From Tianweitania sp. UT-5YL-CI-8 (GTDB taxonomy: Bacteria; Pseudomonadota; Alphaproteobacteria; Rhizobiales; Rhizobiaceae), in the NCBI RefSeq assembly GCF_030010215.1, contig NZ_JASCRR010000001.1:186001-250000 (forward strand): DNA of 64,000 nt, read 5' to 3'. This document shows, piece after piece, positions 38,671 to 48,075 of this stretch. Each line of letters opens with the position of its first letter. The first letter of the stretch is position 1. The translations under genes and the position numbers were made by a program. Below the pieces are notes generated by a model, which searched no databases, was not told the DNA's origin, and saw only the letters and a list, made by a program, of their open reading frames with translations.

Positions 38671-39703
38671 ACTTATTGATGTCGGTCCAGATGCGGGTGT
38701 AGAGCGCGCTGGTCTCAGGCGAACAGGTGGTCAGGAACTGGCCGGCCTTCTCGAACTCCGCAGGAACGGTAAGTTCGGGAGCGTCTTTCATGTCGGCGGG
38801 CAGGAAGGCGTCGGAGCCCTTGATGCCGTTCGAATATTTGGCAAAGGCCGAGATAAGCGCAGCGTTCTCCGGATCCATGATGAAGTTCATAAACAGTTTG
38901 GCGTTTTCGGGGTTCTTGGCGTCCTTGAGGATCGCCACGCTGTCCATGAAGATCGGATAGCCTTCCTTGGGATAGCCGAACTTGATATCGGGATTCTTGA
39001 TGCGCGAGCGCAGGATGGCACCGTTCCAATAATAGACGGCGGCGTAATCGCCTGCCGGTAGCTTTTCGGTCACGCTATAGTCCATGGCCAACCACTTCGG
39101 CTTTGCCTCGACCAGCTTGTCGCGCACCTTTTTCAGCAATTCCTTGTCTTCCGTGCACCATTCGCCGCCAAAATATTTGATCGTCGCGAAGAGCACGTCG
39201 GTCATTTCGGGCTCGACGTTGATCTTGCCGACCAATTCGGCCGGAGGGTCTAGGAAGATGGCGGAGGTGTTGATGTCACCGCCATAAACCTTGCTGTTCA
39301 CGCCAATGCCCGAAAGGCCCCACTGCCACGGCACGGTGTAATGACGGCCTTCATCCCAATGAACGTTGACCCAACGCTCATCGACATTCTTGAAGTTTTC
39401 CATCTGGTCAGGCCGCGCCTCAAGCAAAAGTCCCTCTTTTACCCAGATCGGCACGTAGTTGGCGGACGGCACGACGATGTCGAAGCCATGTCCCCCGGCG
39501 CGCACCTTGGCGAGCGCCGTGTCGTTGGAATCGTAGTCGGTCACCGTGACCTTGACGTTGTGGGCGGCCTCGAACTTCTTGATCAGTTCCGGGTTGGTGT
39601 AGTCGCCCCAGTTGAAGATGTTGAGCTCGCCCTCGGCAGCGGCGCTGCCGGTGAATGCCAGAATGGCCATGGCTGCGGTCGCAGCTCCAGTCTTCCAATT
39701 CAT
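38669..39703 (-). CDS. PotD-type ABC transporter substrate-binding protein
   Basis: A 344-residue periplasmic protein with a signal peptide (AATAAMAILAFTGSAAAEG). Its mature start LNIFNWGDYTNPELIKKFE and following YDSNDTALAKVRAGGHGFD are typical of spermidine/putrescine-binding proteins. It is the last gene of the four-gene PotABCD-type operon. Homologues of this class also import other amines or amino-acid derivatives, and the amidohydrolase/amidase neighbours suggest an amide-containing ligand. Confidence 0.9.
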   Translation of the reverse strand: MNWKTGAATAAMAILAFTGSAAAEGELNIFNWGDYTNPELIKKFEAAHNVKVTVTDYDSNDTALAKVRAGGHGFDIVVPSANYVPIWVKEGLLLEARPDQMENFKNVDERWVNVHWDEGRHYTVPWQWGLSGIGVNSKVYGGDINTSAIFLDPPAELVGKINVEPEMTDVLFATIKYFGGEWCTEDKELLKKVRDKLVEAKPKWLAMDYSVTEKLPAGDYAAVYYWNGAILRSRIKNPDIKFGYPKEGYPIFMDSVAILKDAKNPENAKLFMNFIMDPENAALISAFAKYSNGIKGSDAFLPADMKDAPELTVPAEFEKAGQFLTTCSPETSALYTRIWTDINK

Positions 39704-39736
39704 GTTCCGTCTCCGTTGGTTTTTATGATTTATGAT

Positions 39737-40540
39737 TCAGGTCTTTTGGCGATTGATGAAGAAGAATGCGGTAACCAGCACCACCGATAGAGCCAGGAAC
39801 GCCGTAGCGATGGCATTGACCTCGGGCGTGACGGTGCGGCGGATCTGTCCCAGCATGTAGGTCGGCAAGGTGTCCTGGCCACCGGACTTGACGAACTCGG
39901 TGATGACCACGTCGTCCAGCGAAATGACGAAGGCGAGCATGAAGCCGGCGATGATGCCGGGGCGGAGCAAAGGCAGCGTCACACGGCGAAACGTCATCCA
40001 CGGCGTGGCGTAAAGATCGGCTGCCGCGCGCTCCAGCGTCAGATCCATGCTTTCCAGCCGCGCGCGGATCGGCAGATAGGCGAAGGGGATGCAAAAGGCG
40101 GTGTGGGCAAGGATGAGGTATCCGAGCCCGGAATAGCCCGTCCACACCTTGAGGCGGGAAAACACGATCAGCAAGGCCACCGCCGTGACGATTTCGGGCA
40201 CCATCAACGGCTGGTTGATGAAGGCATATTTGAAGCCGAGACCGCGGTAGGGTTCCGTGCGAGTCGTCGCTATCGCGGCCATTGTCGCTGCGCTGGTGGC
40301 AATGGCGGCGGCAAAGAAAGCAATGACCAGCGAGCGCCATGCGGCATCCTGCACGGCGGAGTTGTTCCACGCCTCCACGAACCATTTCAGCGAAAACCCG
40401 CCCCAGATGGAAACGGAATCGCTGGCGTTGAAGGCGTAGACGACCAACGTCGCGATCGGCAGATAGAGGACTGCGAAGGTCAATATGGCCAGAAAGGCAA
40501 AGCCGGGCTGCGCCTTGATGTCGAAATGACGCTTAGCCAT
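39737..40540 (-). CDS. PotC-type ABC transporter permease
   Basis: A 267-residue permease with six hydrophobic segments. The coupling loop reads LESMDLTLERAAADLYATPW. It overlaps the PotB-type gene by 8 bp and is followed after 33 bp by the binding-protein gene. Confidence 0.92.
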   Translation of the reverse strand: MAKRHFDIKAQPGFAFLAILTFAVLYLPIATLVVYAFNASDSVSIWGGFSLKWFVEAWNNSAVQDAAWRSLVIAFFAAAIATSAATMAAIATTRTEPYRGLGFKYAFINQPLMVPEIVTAVALLIVFSRLKVWTGYSGLGYLILAHTAFCIPFAYLPIRARLESMDLTLERAAADLYATPWMTFRRVTLPLLRPGIIAGFMLAFVISLDDVVITEFVKSGGQDTLPTYMLGQIRRTVTPEVNAIATAFLALSVVLVTAFFFINRQKT

Positions 40541-41456
40541 GCTGTGCCCCCGATTTGGAAGCGTTGCGGACGTAGAACAGCAGGGCGACCATTACCAAGA
40601 CCATCAGAGTGATGGAGATCGCAGCACCCAAGGGCCAGTTTCGACCAGACCCGAATTGCATTTCGATCAGATTGCCCAGCATCAAATTCTTGCCGCCACC
40701 CAACACGCGCGGAATGACATAGGCGCCGAGCGAGGGAATAAAGACAAGGATCGAGCCGGCAATTACGCCTGGCTTCACTAGTGGAATAACGATGCGCCAC
40801 AGAACGCTGAGCCGGCCGGCGTAGAGGTCGTAGCCGGCCTCGATCAAGCGGAAATCGAGCTTTTCCATGCTGGCGTAAAGCGGCAGAACCATCAGCGGCA
40901 GATAGACATAGACCATGCCGAAGAGGATCGCCCAGTCGGTATACATGATCTGCAGCGGCTGATCGATGATGCCCAGGGCGCGCAACAACGTGTTGATGAC
41001 GCCTTCGTTACGGATAACCTGCTGCATGGCGAAGGTGCGGATCAGAAGATTGGTCCAGAACGGGATGGTGACGAGAAACACCCAGATTTCGCGGGTGTGG
41101 CGCGGACGGGTTGCGATGAAATAGGCCGTGGGAAAGCCCAGGATCACGGTCAGCACCGTCGTGATCAGCGATAGCCGCAGCGAGCGCCAGAGGATCGACA
41201 GATGCGCCTCGGCGAGCGTGACGGTATCGTCGAAGACATCGCGCTGAAAGAAGACGGAAAACCAACCGTCGAGCGAGAACTGGCCGAACTTGACATCGCC
41301 ATAGTCGCCCCGGGCCATGAAGGAATAGGCCAGCATGACGAAAAGCGGACCGACGGCGGCGACGAAGATGATGATCAGCGCGGGCGCCGACAGCAGCCAG
41401 CGGCGGCGGATCGTTTCGGTCTCTCCCTGCCTGGCGGTCTCTGCAGCGGTTGCCAT
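40533..41456 (-). CDS. PotB-type ABC transporter permease
   Basis: A 307-residue permease. A polar N-terminus (MATAAETARQGETETIRRR) precedes six hydrophobic segments, and the coupling loop is EKLDFRLIEAGYDLYAGR. The ATG at 41456 is two bases after the ATPase stop. The frame is open far upstream, but that part is the shadow of the ATPase gene. Confidence 0.92.
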   Translation of the reverse strand: MATAAETARQGETETIRRRWLLSAPALIIIFVAAVGPLFVMLAYSFMARGDYGDVKFGQFSLDGWFSVFFQRDVFDDTVTLAEAHLSILWRSLRLSLITTVLTVILGFPTAYFIATRPRHTREIWVFLVTIPFWTNLLIRTFAMQQVIRNEGVINTLLRALGIIDQPLQIMYTDWAILFGMVYVYLPLMVLPLYASMEKLDFRLIEAGYDLYAGRLSVLWRIVIPLVKPGVIAGSILVFIPSLGAYVIPRVLGGGKNLMLGNLIEMQFGSGRNWPLGAAISITLMVLVMVALLFYVRNASKSGAQHG

Positions 41457-41458
41457 GG

Positions 41459-42565
41459 TCAGTCCCGCAGAACTTGCGCAGCGTCGGGCGCGATTTCGAT
41501 GCCGGCGCGGTCGCCGACCTTGAAGCCGCAGGACTGAGTACGGGAATTCTGCTGCCGCACGGTGAAGAGTTCGCCGCCGTCGAGCTTGATGTGGATATGC
41601 GTGTCGGTGCCGAAATAGACGACGTTTTCGACACTGCCGGAGAGTTGCCCGCCCTGCTGCACGGCTCGCGCGTGTTCCGGCCTGACGACCACCGTAACAT
41701 TGTCCCGCGGTTGGAAGCCTTCGGCTATGGTTGCCGCGATCTCTGTGCCCGATGCCAGCTTCACCCGAGCCACGCCATTGTCGATGCTGACCACGGAAGC
41801 CTTGAGGAAATTCGTCTCGCCGATGAAATCGGCCACGAAGCGGTCGGCCGGCTTGTCGTAGATGTCCCAAGGCGAGCCGACCTGCAGCACCTTGCCCTTG
41901 GACATCACAGCGATTCGGTCGGACATGGTCAGCGCTTCTTCCTGATCGTGCGTCACGAAGACGAAGGTGATGCCCGTCTCGTTCTGCATGCGCTTCAGCT
42001 CGATCTGCATCTCTTTGCGCAGCTTGTAGTCCAGCGCCGAGAGCGGTTCGTCGAGCAGCAGCACCTTCGGACTAGGCGCCAGCGCCCGAGCCAGAGCGAC
42101 GCGCTGAGCCTGACCGCCGGAAATCTGGTCAGTGCGGCGTTGGGCGAGTTCTTCCATATGCACCAGCTTGAGCATAACAGCGACGCGGGCTTCGATCTCC
42201 TGCTTTGGCTTGCCCAACATCTGCAGCCCAAAGGCGACGTTCTCCCACACCGTCAGATGCGGGAAGAGGGCATAGCTCTGGAACACGGTGTTGATCGGCC
42301 GTTTGAAGGGCGGCAGGCCGGCAATATCGTCGCCATGAAGCAGGATAGCGCCTTCGGTAGGATATTCGAAGCCTGCGATCAGCCGCAGCAGCGTGGTTTT
42401 GCCGCAACCCGACGGCCCGAGCAGGGTAAAGAACTCATTTTCCCTGATCGACACCGAGACGTTGTCGAGCGCCCGAAGAGCGCTTGGCCCCTGGCCGAAG
42501 GCTTTGACGATTCCCCTTGCCTCGATTGCGATGCGTTTATCGTCTGCACCGGTAGGCTCCGGCAT
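41459..42565 (-). CDS. PotA-type ABC transporter ATPase
   Basis: A 368-residue ATPase from the chosen ATG. Walker A is GPSGCGKTT (50-57), the signature [15 protein letters not shown], Walker [13 protein letters not shown], and a TOBE_2 domain follows with VVRPEHARA. In-frame starts at 42607 and 42613 (ATG) and 42649 (TTG) would add up to 28 residues; none has a clear ribosome-binding site. The gene is first in the minus-strand transporter operon and divergent from the amidohydrolase gene. Confidence 0.9.
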   Translation of the reverse strand: MPEPTGADDKRIAIEARGIVKAFGQGPSALRALDNVSVSIRENEFFTLLGPSGCGKTTLLRLIAGFEYPTEGAILLHGDDIAGLPPFKRPINTVFQSYALFPHLTVWENVAFGLQMLGKPKQEIEARVAVMLKLVHMEELAQRRTDQISGGQAQRVALARALAPSPKVLLLDEPLSALDYKLRKEMQIELKRMQNETGITFVFVTHDQEEALTMSDRIAVMSKGKVLQVGSPWDIYDKPADRFVADFIGETNFLKASVVSIDNGVARVKLASGTEIAATIAEGFQPRDNVTVVVRPEHARAVQQGGQLSGSVENVVYFGTDTHIHIKLDGGELFTVRQQNSRTQSCGFKVGDRAGIEIAPDAAQVLRD

Positions 42566-42687
42566 GCGCTGCACCCATATGCTCGTCTGCGGCGACCCCA
42601 GCCGCATTCTCATTACGGATAGCGTATTTGACAGCTTGGCTTCCGGCAAGGCGGCTGGCTATGAATAAAGCCTAAAGGGGAATTTCC

Positions 42688-44355
42688 ATGCAGACAGCCG
42701 ACCTCGTCATCGAAAATGCTCGTGTCATCACAATGGACCCGGGCCGGCCGCGTGCGGAAGCCGTGGCGCTCAAGGATGGAAACATCCTTGCTGTCGGCAG
42801 TCGCGCCGATGTTTCGGCTTATGCATCTGCGCAGACCCGCCGCATCGACGCCTGCGGTGCATCCGTCCTGCCCGGCTTCATCGAAAGCCATATTCATCTT
42901 TTTACGGGCGGGGCGCAGCTGAGGAGCCTGTCGCTCGCTGGTCTGACCGGATTCGATTCCATAGCTGCCGCAGTCCGCGAACGGGCGATGCAGGAGCCGG
43001 AGACGAAAGTGCTGATCGCCGAACAAGCAGCCTATTTCATGTTCGGCGACAACGAGCCGATTACTCGTCACATCCTCGACCGCATCCTGCCCGATCGTGC
43101 GCTGGCTTTCTTTGCCAGCGACCACCACACCATGTGGGCCAATACGGCTGCGTTGAAGGCGGCAGGCGTCCTGCATGGCTACAAAACGCCCCCCGGCAGC
43201 GAGGTGGTGATGGGGCCTGATGGACTAGCAACGGGCGAACTGATCGAGTTCGAAGGCTTCGCGCCGATCACCGCGCTGACGCCGACGGGCGGTCGCGAAA
43301 TGCTCGGCCTGCTGGGTGCCGAGCCCGCGACGCCACCGACGGCCGCGCAGCGCGCGATCGACAAGGAGATCATCAAGCACGGCCTGGCCTATTGCGCCTC
43401 GCTCGGCATCACCAGCTTCCACAATATGGATGGCAATTTCTACCAGCTCGAGCTGTTGGGCGAAATCGAGCAGGCGGGCGACCTCATCGTTCGCGGCCGC
43501 GTGCCGTTCCGCATGCTGCCTGGCCTGCCGCTGGCGGACCTCCAAAAGGCGGTAGAGATGCGGCGGCGCTGGCAATCCGACCGGCTGAAGGCTGATTTCG
43601 TCAAGATATTCATGGATGGCGTGATCGAATCCAAATCGGCTCATATGTTTCAGGATTTCATCGGCTCGCCAGGCGAGCGCGGCTGGTCCTTCTTCGAGCA
43701 AAGCGAGTTCGACGCAATCTGCATCGAGGCTGACCGGCTTGGCCTTCAGATAGCCGTGCATGCGATCGGCGATGCCGCCGTCAACCGGACGCTCAACGGC
43801 TATGAGGCGGCGCAGCGCGCCAATGGCCACCGCGACAGCCGCCACCGCGTCGAGCATATCGAGGTGCTGGCGCCATCGGACCTGCCCCGTTTTGCCGAAC
43901 TGGGCGTCATCGCCTCTGTCCAGCCTACCCATGCGCCGGGCGGCGCCTATCCAGTTGAACCGATCCTGTCGATGATCGGCCATGAGCGCCTGCAGCTTGG
44001 CTATGCCTGGCAGACCATCCGCCGGACGGGCGCAAGGCTGGTCTTCGCCAGCGACTGGCCGGTCGCGCCGCTCGATCCGCTGCTCGGCATCAAGACTGCC
44101 ATGACGCGTCTTCCAATCTTCGACGGCGCGCCCGACGAACGCCAGAGCCTGGAGGATGCGATTGCCGGCTTCACCGTCGACGGCGCCTATGCCGAGTTCG
44201 CGGATGACCGTAAAGGCGTGCTCAAGCCCGGAGCCTTGGCCGACCTCGTCATTCTGTCGGGCGACATCGAATCCACCCCGCCCCGCGAGATCGACAGGCT
44301 CAAGGTTGCAGCCACCATTTGCGGCGGCCGGATCACCTATGAACGCGGGGCGTAA
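42688..44355 (+). CDS. amidohydrolase family protein (YtcJ-like, Amidohydro_3)
   Basis: A 555-residue metal-dependent hydrolase. The small N-terminal beta domain (LVIENARVITMD) leads into the TIM barrel with metal ligands H68 and H70 in ESHIHLF, later AVHAIGDAAVN and HRVEHIE, and the terminal Asp in FASDWPV. Substrates are cyclic or linear amides, formamides or similar; not predictable here. It is divergent from the PotABCD-type operon (shared ~120-bp control region). Its last 19 bases overlap the convergent amidase gene. Confidence 0.9.
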   Translation: MQTADLVIENARVITMDPGRPRAEAVALKDGNILAVGSRADVSAYASAQTRRIDACGASVLPGFIESHIHLFTGGAQLRSLSLAGLTGFDSIAAAVRERAMQEPETKVLIAEQAAYFMFGDNEPITRHILDRILPDRALAFFASDHHTMWANTAALKAAGVLHGYKTPPGSEVVMGPDGLATGELIEFEGFAPITALTPTGGREMLGLLGAEPATPPTAAQRAIDKEIIKHGLAYCASLGITSFHNMDGNFYQLELLGEIEQAGDLIVRGRVPFRMLPGLPLADLQKAVEMRRRWQSDRLKADFVKIFMDGVIESKSAHMFQDFIGSPGERGWSFFEQSEFDAICIEADRLGLQIAVHAIGDAAVNRTLNGYEAAQRANGHRDSRHRVEHIEVLAPSDLPRFAELGVIASVQPTHAPGGAYPVEPILSMIGHERLQLGYAWQTIRRTGARLVFASDWPVAPLDPLLGIKTAMTRLPIFDGAPDERQSLEDAIAGFTVDGAYAEFADDRKGVLKPGALADLVILSGDIESTPPREIDRLKVAATICGGRITYERGA

Positions 44356-45794
44356 CGCAACGGCGGCCGCCGGCCGAACCAGGGCTGCGCCTCTTCCAGC
44401 CGCGCGCACAAGCCCATCAGCAATTCGTCGTTACCGAAGGCAGCGGCGAGATGGATGCCGACCGGCAGTCCATCAGGGGTCCAGTGCAGGGGCAGCGACG
44501 CCGCGGGCTGTCCCGAGGCGTTGAACGCAGCGGTAAAAGGCGAGTAGGCGAAGACACGGCCCGGCCCCATGCGGTAGTCGACATAGTCTTCGGGCTTGTG
44601 GTCGAAACGGCCGATTTCAGCCGGCGGCTCGGCCAGCGTTGCGGTCAAGAGAACATCGAAGCCGTCGAAGAACGCGGCCATTTCGCGGCCATAGGCATGC
44701 ACCTTGTTGATCGCCTCAAGATAGTCAGCGCCGCTGATGGTGCGCGCATAGGCGATGGCGCCGCGCGCGATGCCTTCTATGTCGTCCGCAGCCAGCGGAC
44801 GATGGCGTTTGCGTATGGCGCCATCGACAGAAAGGGCCGTGCCGCAGGCGACGATCTTGGTCCAGGCGGCCATCATGCCCGATGTGTCGGCCTGCGGACG
44901 CGCTTCCACGAGATCATGGCCCATGCTCTCCAGCAACCGGGCTGTGTGTTCGACCGCAATGCGACATTCCGGCTCGATGGCCTCGCCGGTCAGCGACGTC
45001 GTCGCGAAACCGATGCGAAGAGGCTTGTCGTGCCGGTCTAACGCCTTGCGGAAGCTCGCCTGAAGGGGCGGTGCGACATAGGGAGCGCCGAGATCGGCGC
45101 CTTGCGTGGCGTCGAGCAGAACCGCCGTGTCACGCACCGACCGGGTCAGAAATCCGTCGATGGCCATGCCAGCCCAGCCTTCGCCGACATAAGGACCGTC
45201 CGGCAGCCGCGCGCGCGTCGCCTTGAAGCCGAACAAACCGCAGCTGGATGCTGGAATACGCACCGATCCGCCGCCGTCCGACCCATGTGCCGCCGGCACG
45301 ATGCCCGCGGAAACCGCCGCACCGGCACCGCCCGAAGAGCCGCCGGGAGTATGGTCCAGGTTCCACGGATTGCGTGTCGGCCCGCCATAGACAGCGGATT
45401 CGGTCACCGGGCCGACCCCGCCTTCGGGTGCCGTGGTGCGGCCGAAGGTGACGAGACCGGCGGCCTTCAGGCGCGCATAGATCGCCGAATCCCGAGCGTA
45501 GTGCGTGTCGGCAAACAGGCGCGAGCCGTTGTTGCTGGGAAAGTCGATAGCTTCCGCACCCAAATCCTTGAGAAGGAAAGGTACTCCCGTAAGCGGCCCG
45601 TCCGGCAAACCATCGGCGATGGAGCGACGAGCTACCTCTTCCCGCAACATGGTAACGGCGTTCAAGTCGGAATTAAGCGCGTCTACGCGCCTGAGCGCTT
45701 CGTCCAGAAGCTCGTCTGGGCTGACCTGGCCGTCTCTTACAAGATCGGCCAACCCAACTGCGTCATAGGTCTCGTAAAGTTTTTCGATATCCAA
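44337..45794 (-). CDS. amidase (amidase-signature family)
   Basis: A 485-residue amidase with the complete Ser-cisSer-Lys triad: K76 in VPFLLKDLG, S153 in PGGSSGGAG and S177 in DGGGSVRIPAS. It hydrolyses a C-N amide bond in the cytoplasm, without a signal peptide. The start is a TTG at 45794 with GAGG eight bases upstream and no nearer ATG. It is convergent with the amidohydrolase (19-bp overlap). Together with the PotABCD-type importer these two hydrolases suggest uptake and breakdown of an amide. Confidence 0.92.
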   Translation of the reverse strand: MDIEKLYETYDAVGLADLVRDGQVSPDELLDEALRRVDALNSDLNAVTMLREEVARRSIADGLPDGPLTGVPFLLKDLGAEAIDFPSNNGSRLFADTHYARDSAIYARLKAAGLVTFGRTTAPEGGVGPVTESAVYGGPTRNPWNLDHTPGGSSGGAGAAVSAGIVPAAHGSDGGGSVRIPASSCGLFGFKATRARLPDGPYVGEGWAGMAIDGFLTRSVRDTAVLLDATQGADLGAPYVAPPLQASFRKALDRHDKPLRIGFATTSLTGEAIEPECRIAVEHTARLLESMGHDLVEARPQADTSGMMAAWTKIVACGTALSVDGAIRKRHRPLAADDIEGIARGAIAYARTISGADYLEAINKVHAYGREMAAFFDGFDVLLTATLAEPPAEIGRFDHKPEDYVDYRMGPGRVFAYSPFTAAFNASGQPAASLPLHWTPDGLPVGIHLAAAFGNDELLMGLCARLEEAQPWFGRRPPLRYAPRS

Positions 45795-46105
45795 TGAAAT
45801 ATCCTCGCGATAGTCGTGGCGCTATCCCTAGCCTCGTTACACCGCTTACGAAAAGCGGATCGTCAAGGTTGATGCATGTTGGCCGCATCGGATTATAGAG
45901 TTGAGGTCCGAGTTTTGTCTTGCAAATTACCAAGCTTAAAGCGCTTTATGATCTGGACCCGAGTGCACAGAAAATGCGACAAAACAAGACAGCGCTATGA
46001 GCAGGCAGATCACGTTAAAATCTTGGGCTCACAACCTGGAGTTTATACATGAAAGCTACTGTAATGGTTTCCGATACGTAGCAATTTTTTCGGAGAAAAA
46101 CATGC
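45795..46105. other. 311-bp intergenic region
   Basis: This is the divergent gap between the amidase and the GAF-GGDEF-EAL gene. I see no gene. A 12-bp perfect palindrome TAAAGCGCTTTA lies at 45937-45948 and could be a regulator site. GGAGA at 46092-46096 is the ribosome-binding site of the downstream GTG start. Confidence 0.5.
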
Positions 46106-48034
46106 GTGTCCGTTGCACGAGTATCGCCAATGCCAACCACGGTATCTAACGAACGTATACGCAATGTTCTGTGGATCTTGCAAAATACGGTCATCCGGAT
46201 GATCGGTGCCGAGTCCACATTGGAAGCAATTGCCGAGCTTATATGCCGCCAAGTCGAATTGCTGGCAAGCGATGACGTCGCATGCTCGATCCTGACTCTG
46301 GACGACAATCGGAAACTTCACACGCTCGCCGCACCCCACCTGCCGGTTGAATATTCACAGGCGCTGGATGGGATTGAGATCGGAAACGATGTGGGTTCGT
46401 GCGGAACGGCTGCCTATCTTGGCGAAGACATCGTAACACTTGACCTGAGCACCGACAGGAGATGGGCAAATTATTCCCATTTAACGGCGCTTCTGCCGAT
46501 GAAAGCCTGCTGGTCCAGCCCGATTTGCGCCGGCACCGGTGCTGTAATCGGCACATTCGCGTTCTACTTCAAAAACAGCCGGGGTCCGTCCGGCTACGAA
46601 CGTGAACTGGTCGCATGCTGCACACAGCTTTGCGCGATCGCCATCGAATACGCACAGACACGCGAGCGGTTGGTGTCGCTTGGCTATGTCGATCCGCTCA
46701 CCAAGCTCCAGAATCGGGCTGCGTTTCACAGAGACATCGAACAGCTATGCCAAGGGACTGCGCCTTTTACGCTTCTCCTTCTCGATCTGAACAACCTGAA
46801 GGGCACGAACGACACTCTCAGCCACACGGCGGGAGATGCGCTGATCTGCGCGGTCGGTGAGCGGCTGAAAGGGCTGGGACCCTCTCTTTCGCCGTACAGA
46901 CTTGGCGGCGACGAATTTGGCGTGCTCGCTCCGAAATGCGACAATGACGAAGACATGGCAAAATGCGCGTCAACCATCCTGGAGGCGGTCAACCGACCGG
47001 TCGATTTCCACGGCCACACGCTGAGCTGCTATGTGACTGTCGGCGGCGTGTGCAGTCAGCCGCCAATCAGCGCGGAGATGGTTTCGCAGAACGCCGATTT
47101 CGCGCTTTATCATGGCAAGGCGACCCGCCGTGGCGGCTTCGTCCGTTTCGAAGCCGGCATGCGCACTGCCATCACGCGACGGCTGAGTACGATAGCGCTT
47201 GTCGATGAGGCACTCCGAGACGGGCGTGTGCTTCCGTTCTATCAGCCGATGGTAAAGTTGGAGACCGCGGAGATCGTCGGTCTCGAAGCGCTTGCCCGGG
47301 TTCGAAATGCCGACGGCAGCATCATGGCCGCAGCCGATTTTCACGAGGCATTTGGGGAACCGCGTGTCGCGCAGATGCTGACCGATGTGATGCTGAACAG
47401 TGTCGCGGCGGATTTGCGAATCTGGCTTGACCGTGGCATCCCGTTCCAACATGTCGGTTTGAACGTGACCACCGCCGACTTTAATCGCGGCGATCTCGAT
47501 ACCCGCATCGCAGCAGCCTTCGGCAAGCAAAACGTTCCGCTCAAGCACATCGTGCTCGAAGTCAACGAGGCTGTCTTCATGGGCGGCACCGGCGACAACA
47601 CGGTGGCCACATATGTCGAGAACCTGCGTGAAAAAGGCATCATTGTCGCTTTGGACGACTTTGGAACCGGTTATGCGTCATTGACCCATCTTTTGGAGTT
47701 TCCCGTTGATCTCATCAAGATCGACAAGAGTTTCGTCCAGAAACTGCGTGACGATCGCGGCAGCCAGGCCATCGTCAACGCCCTCATCGACATCGCTGCG
47801 AAGCTGGGCATGAAAATTGTCGCCGAAGGCATAGATTCTGGGGTTCAGGTCGAGCAATTGCTCGCCATGGGCTGTAAGCTGGGGCAGGGTTATCACTATT
47901 CTCCGCCGGCGCCATTTGCCATTGTCACAGAACTTCTCGATCTGTTCAGTCAAGGCGTGAAACGGGGCGCACGGACGACCGAGGACGAAAAGCACAATTG
48001 GCCTGACCGGACCGGGATTCCATTACGGTTGTAA
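46106..48034 (+). CDS. GAF-GGDEF-EAL cyclic di-GMP phosphodiesterase
   Basis: A 642-residue cytosolic protein: GAF domain about 25-185 (with GSCGTAAYLGEDIV), GGDEF about 190-345, EAL about 365-615. The GGDEF motif itself is intact (267-271), but the upstream metal motif reads DLNNLKGTNDTLSH instead of DxD...GH, and no RxxD inhibition site is present, so cyclase activity is doubtful. EAL residues look complete: EALAR, the asparagine in GLNVT, LEVNE, DDFGTGYASL, KIDKSF, EGI and GQGYH. It is therefore probably a phosphodiesterase tuned by GAF ligand and GTP. The start is a GTG with GGAGA nine bases upstream. Confidence 0.92.
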   Translation: MSVARVSPMPTTVSNERIRNVLWILQNTVIRMIGAESTLEAIAELICRQVELLASDDVACSILTLDDNRKLHTLAAPHLPVEYSQALDGIEIGNDVGSCGTAAYLGEDIVTLDLSTDRRWANYSHLTALLPMKACWSSPICAGTGAVIGTFAFYFKNSRGPSGYERELVACCTQLCAIAIEYAQTRERLVSLGYVDPLTKLQNRAAFHRDIEQLCQGTAPFTLLLLDLNNLKGTNDTLSHTAGDALICAVGERLKGLGPSLSPYRLGGDEFGVLAPKCDNDEDMAKCASTILEAVNRPVDFHGHTLSCYVTVGGVCSQPPISAEMVSQNADFALYHGKATRRGGFVRFEAGMRTAITRRLSTIALVDEALRDGRVLPFYQPMVKLETAEIVGLEALARVRNADGSIMAAADFHEAFGEPRVAQMLTDVMLNSVAADLRIWLDRGIPFQHVGLNVTTADFNRGDLDTRIAAAFGKQNVPLKHIVLEVNEAVFMGGTGDNTVATYVENLREKGIIVALDDFGTGYASLTHLLEFPVDLIKIDKSFVQKLRDDRGSQAIVNALIDIAAKLGMKIVAEGIDSGVQVEQLLAMGCKLGQGYHYSPPAPFAIVTELLDLFSQGVKRGARTTEDEKHNWPDRTGIPLRL

Positions 48035-48075
48035 CTTTGCTGCATGGCAAAGGCGATACAACTGCTCGCGAAAGC

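Noticed and set aside
46102-46149. 15-codon ATG reading frame overlapping the GTG start of the GAF-GGDEF-EAL gene
   Set aside because: It shares the same ribosome-binding site and could be a leader peptide, but it is too short to support without conservation data.
48035-48052. CTTTGC-TGCATG-GCAAAG hairpin after the GAF-GGDEF-EAL gene
   Set aside because: Stem of only 6 bp and no T-tract, so not convincing as a terminator.
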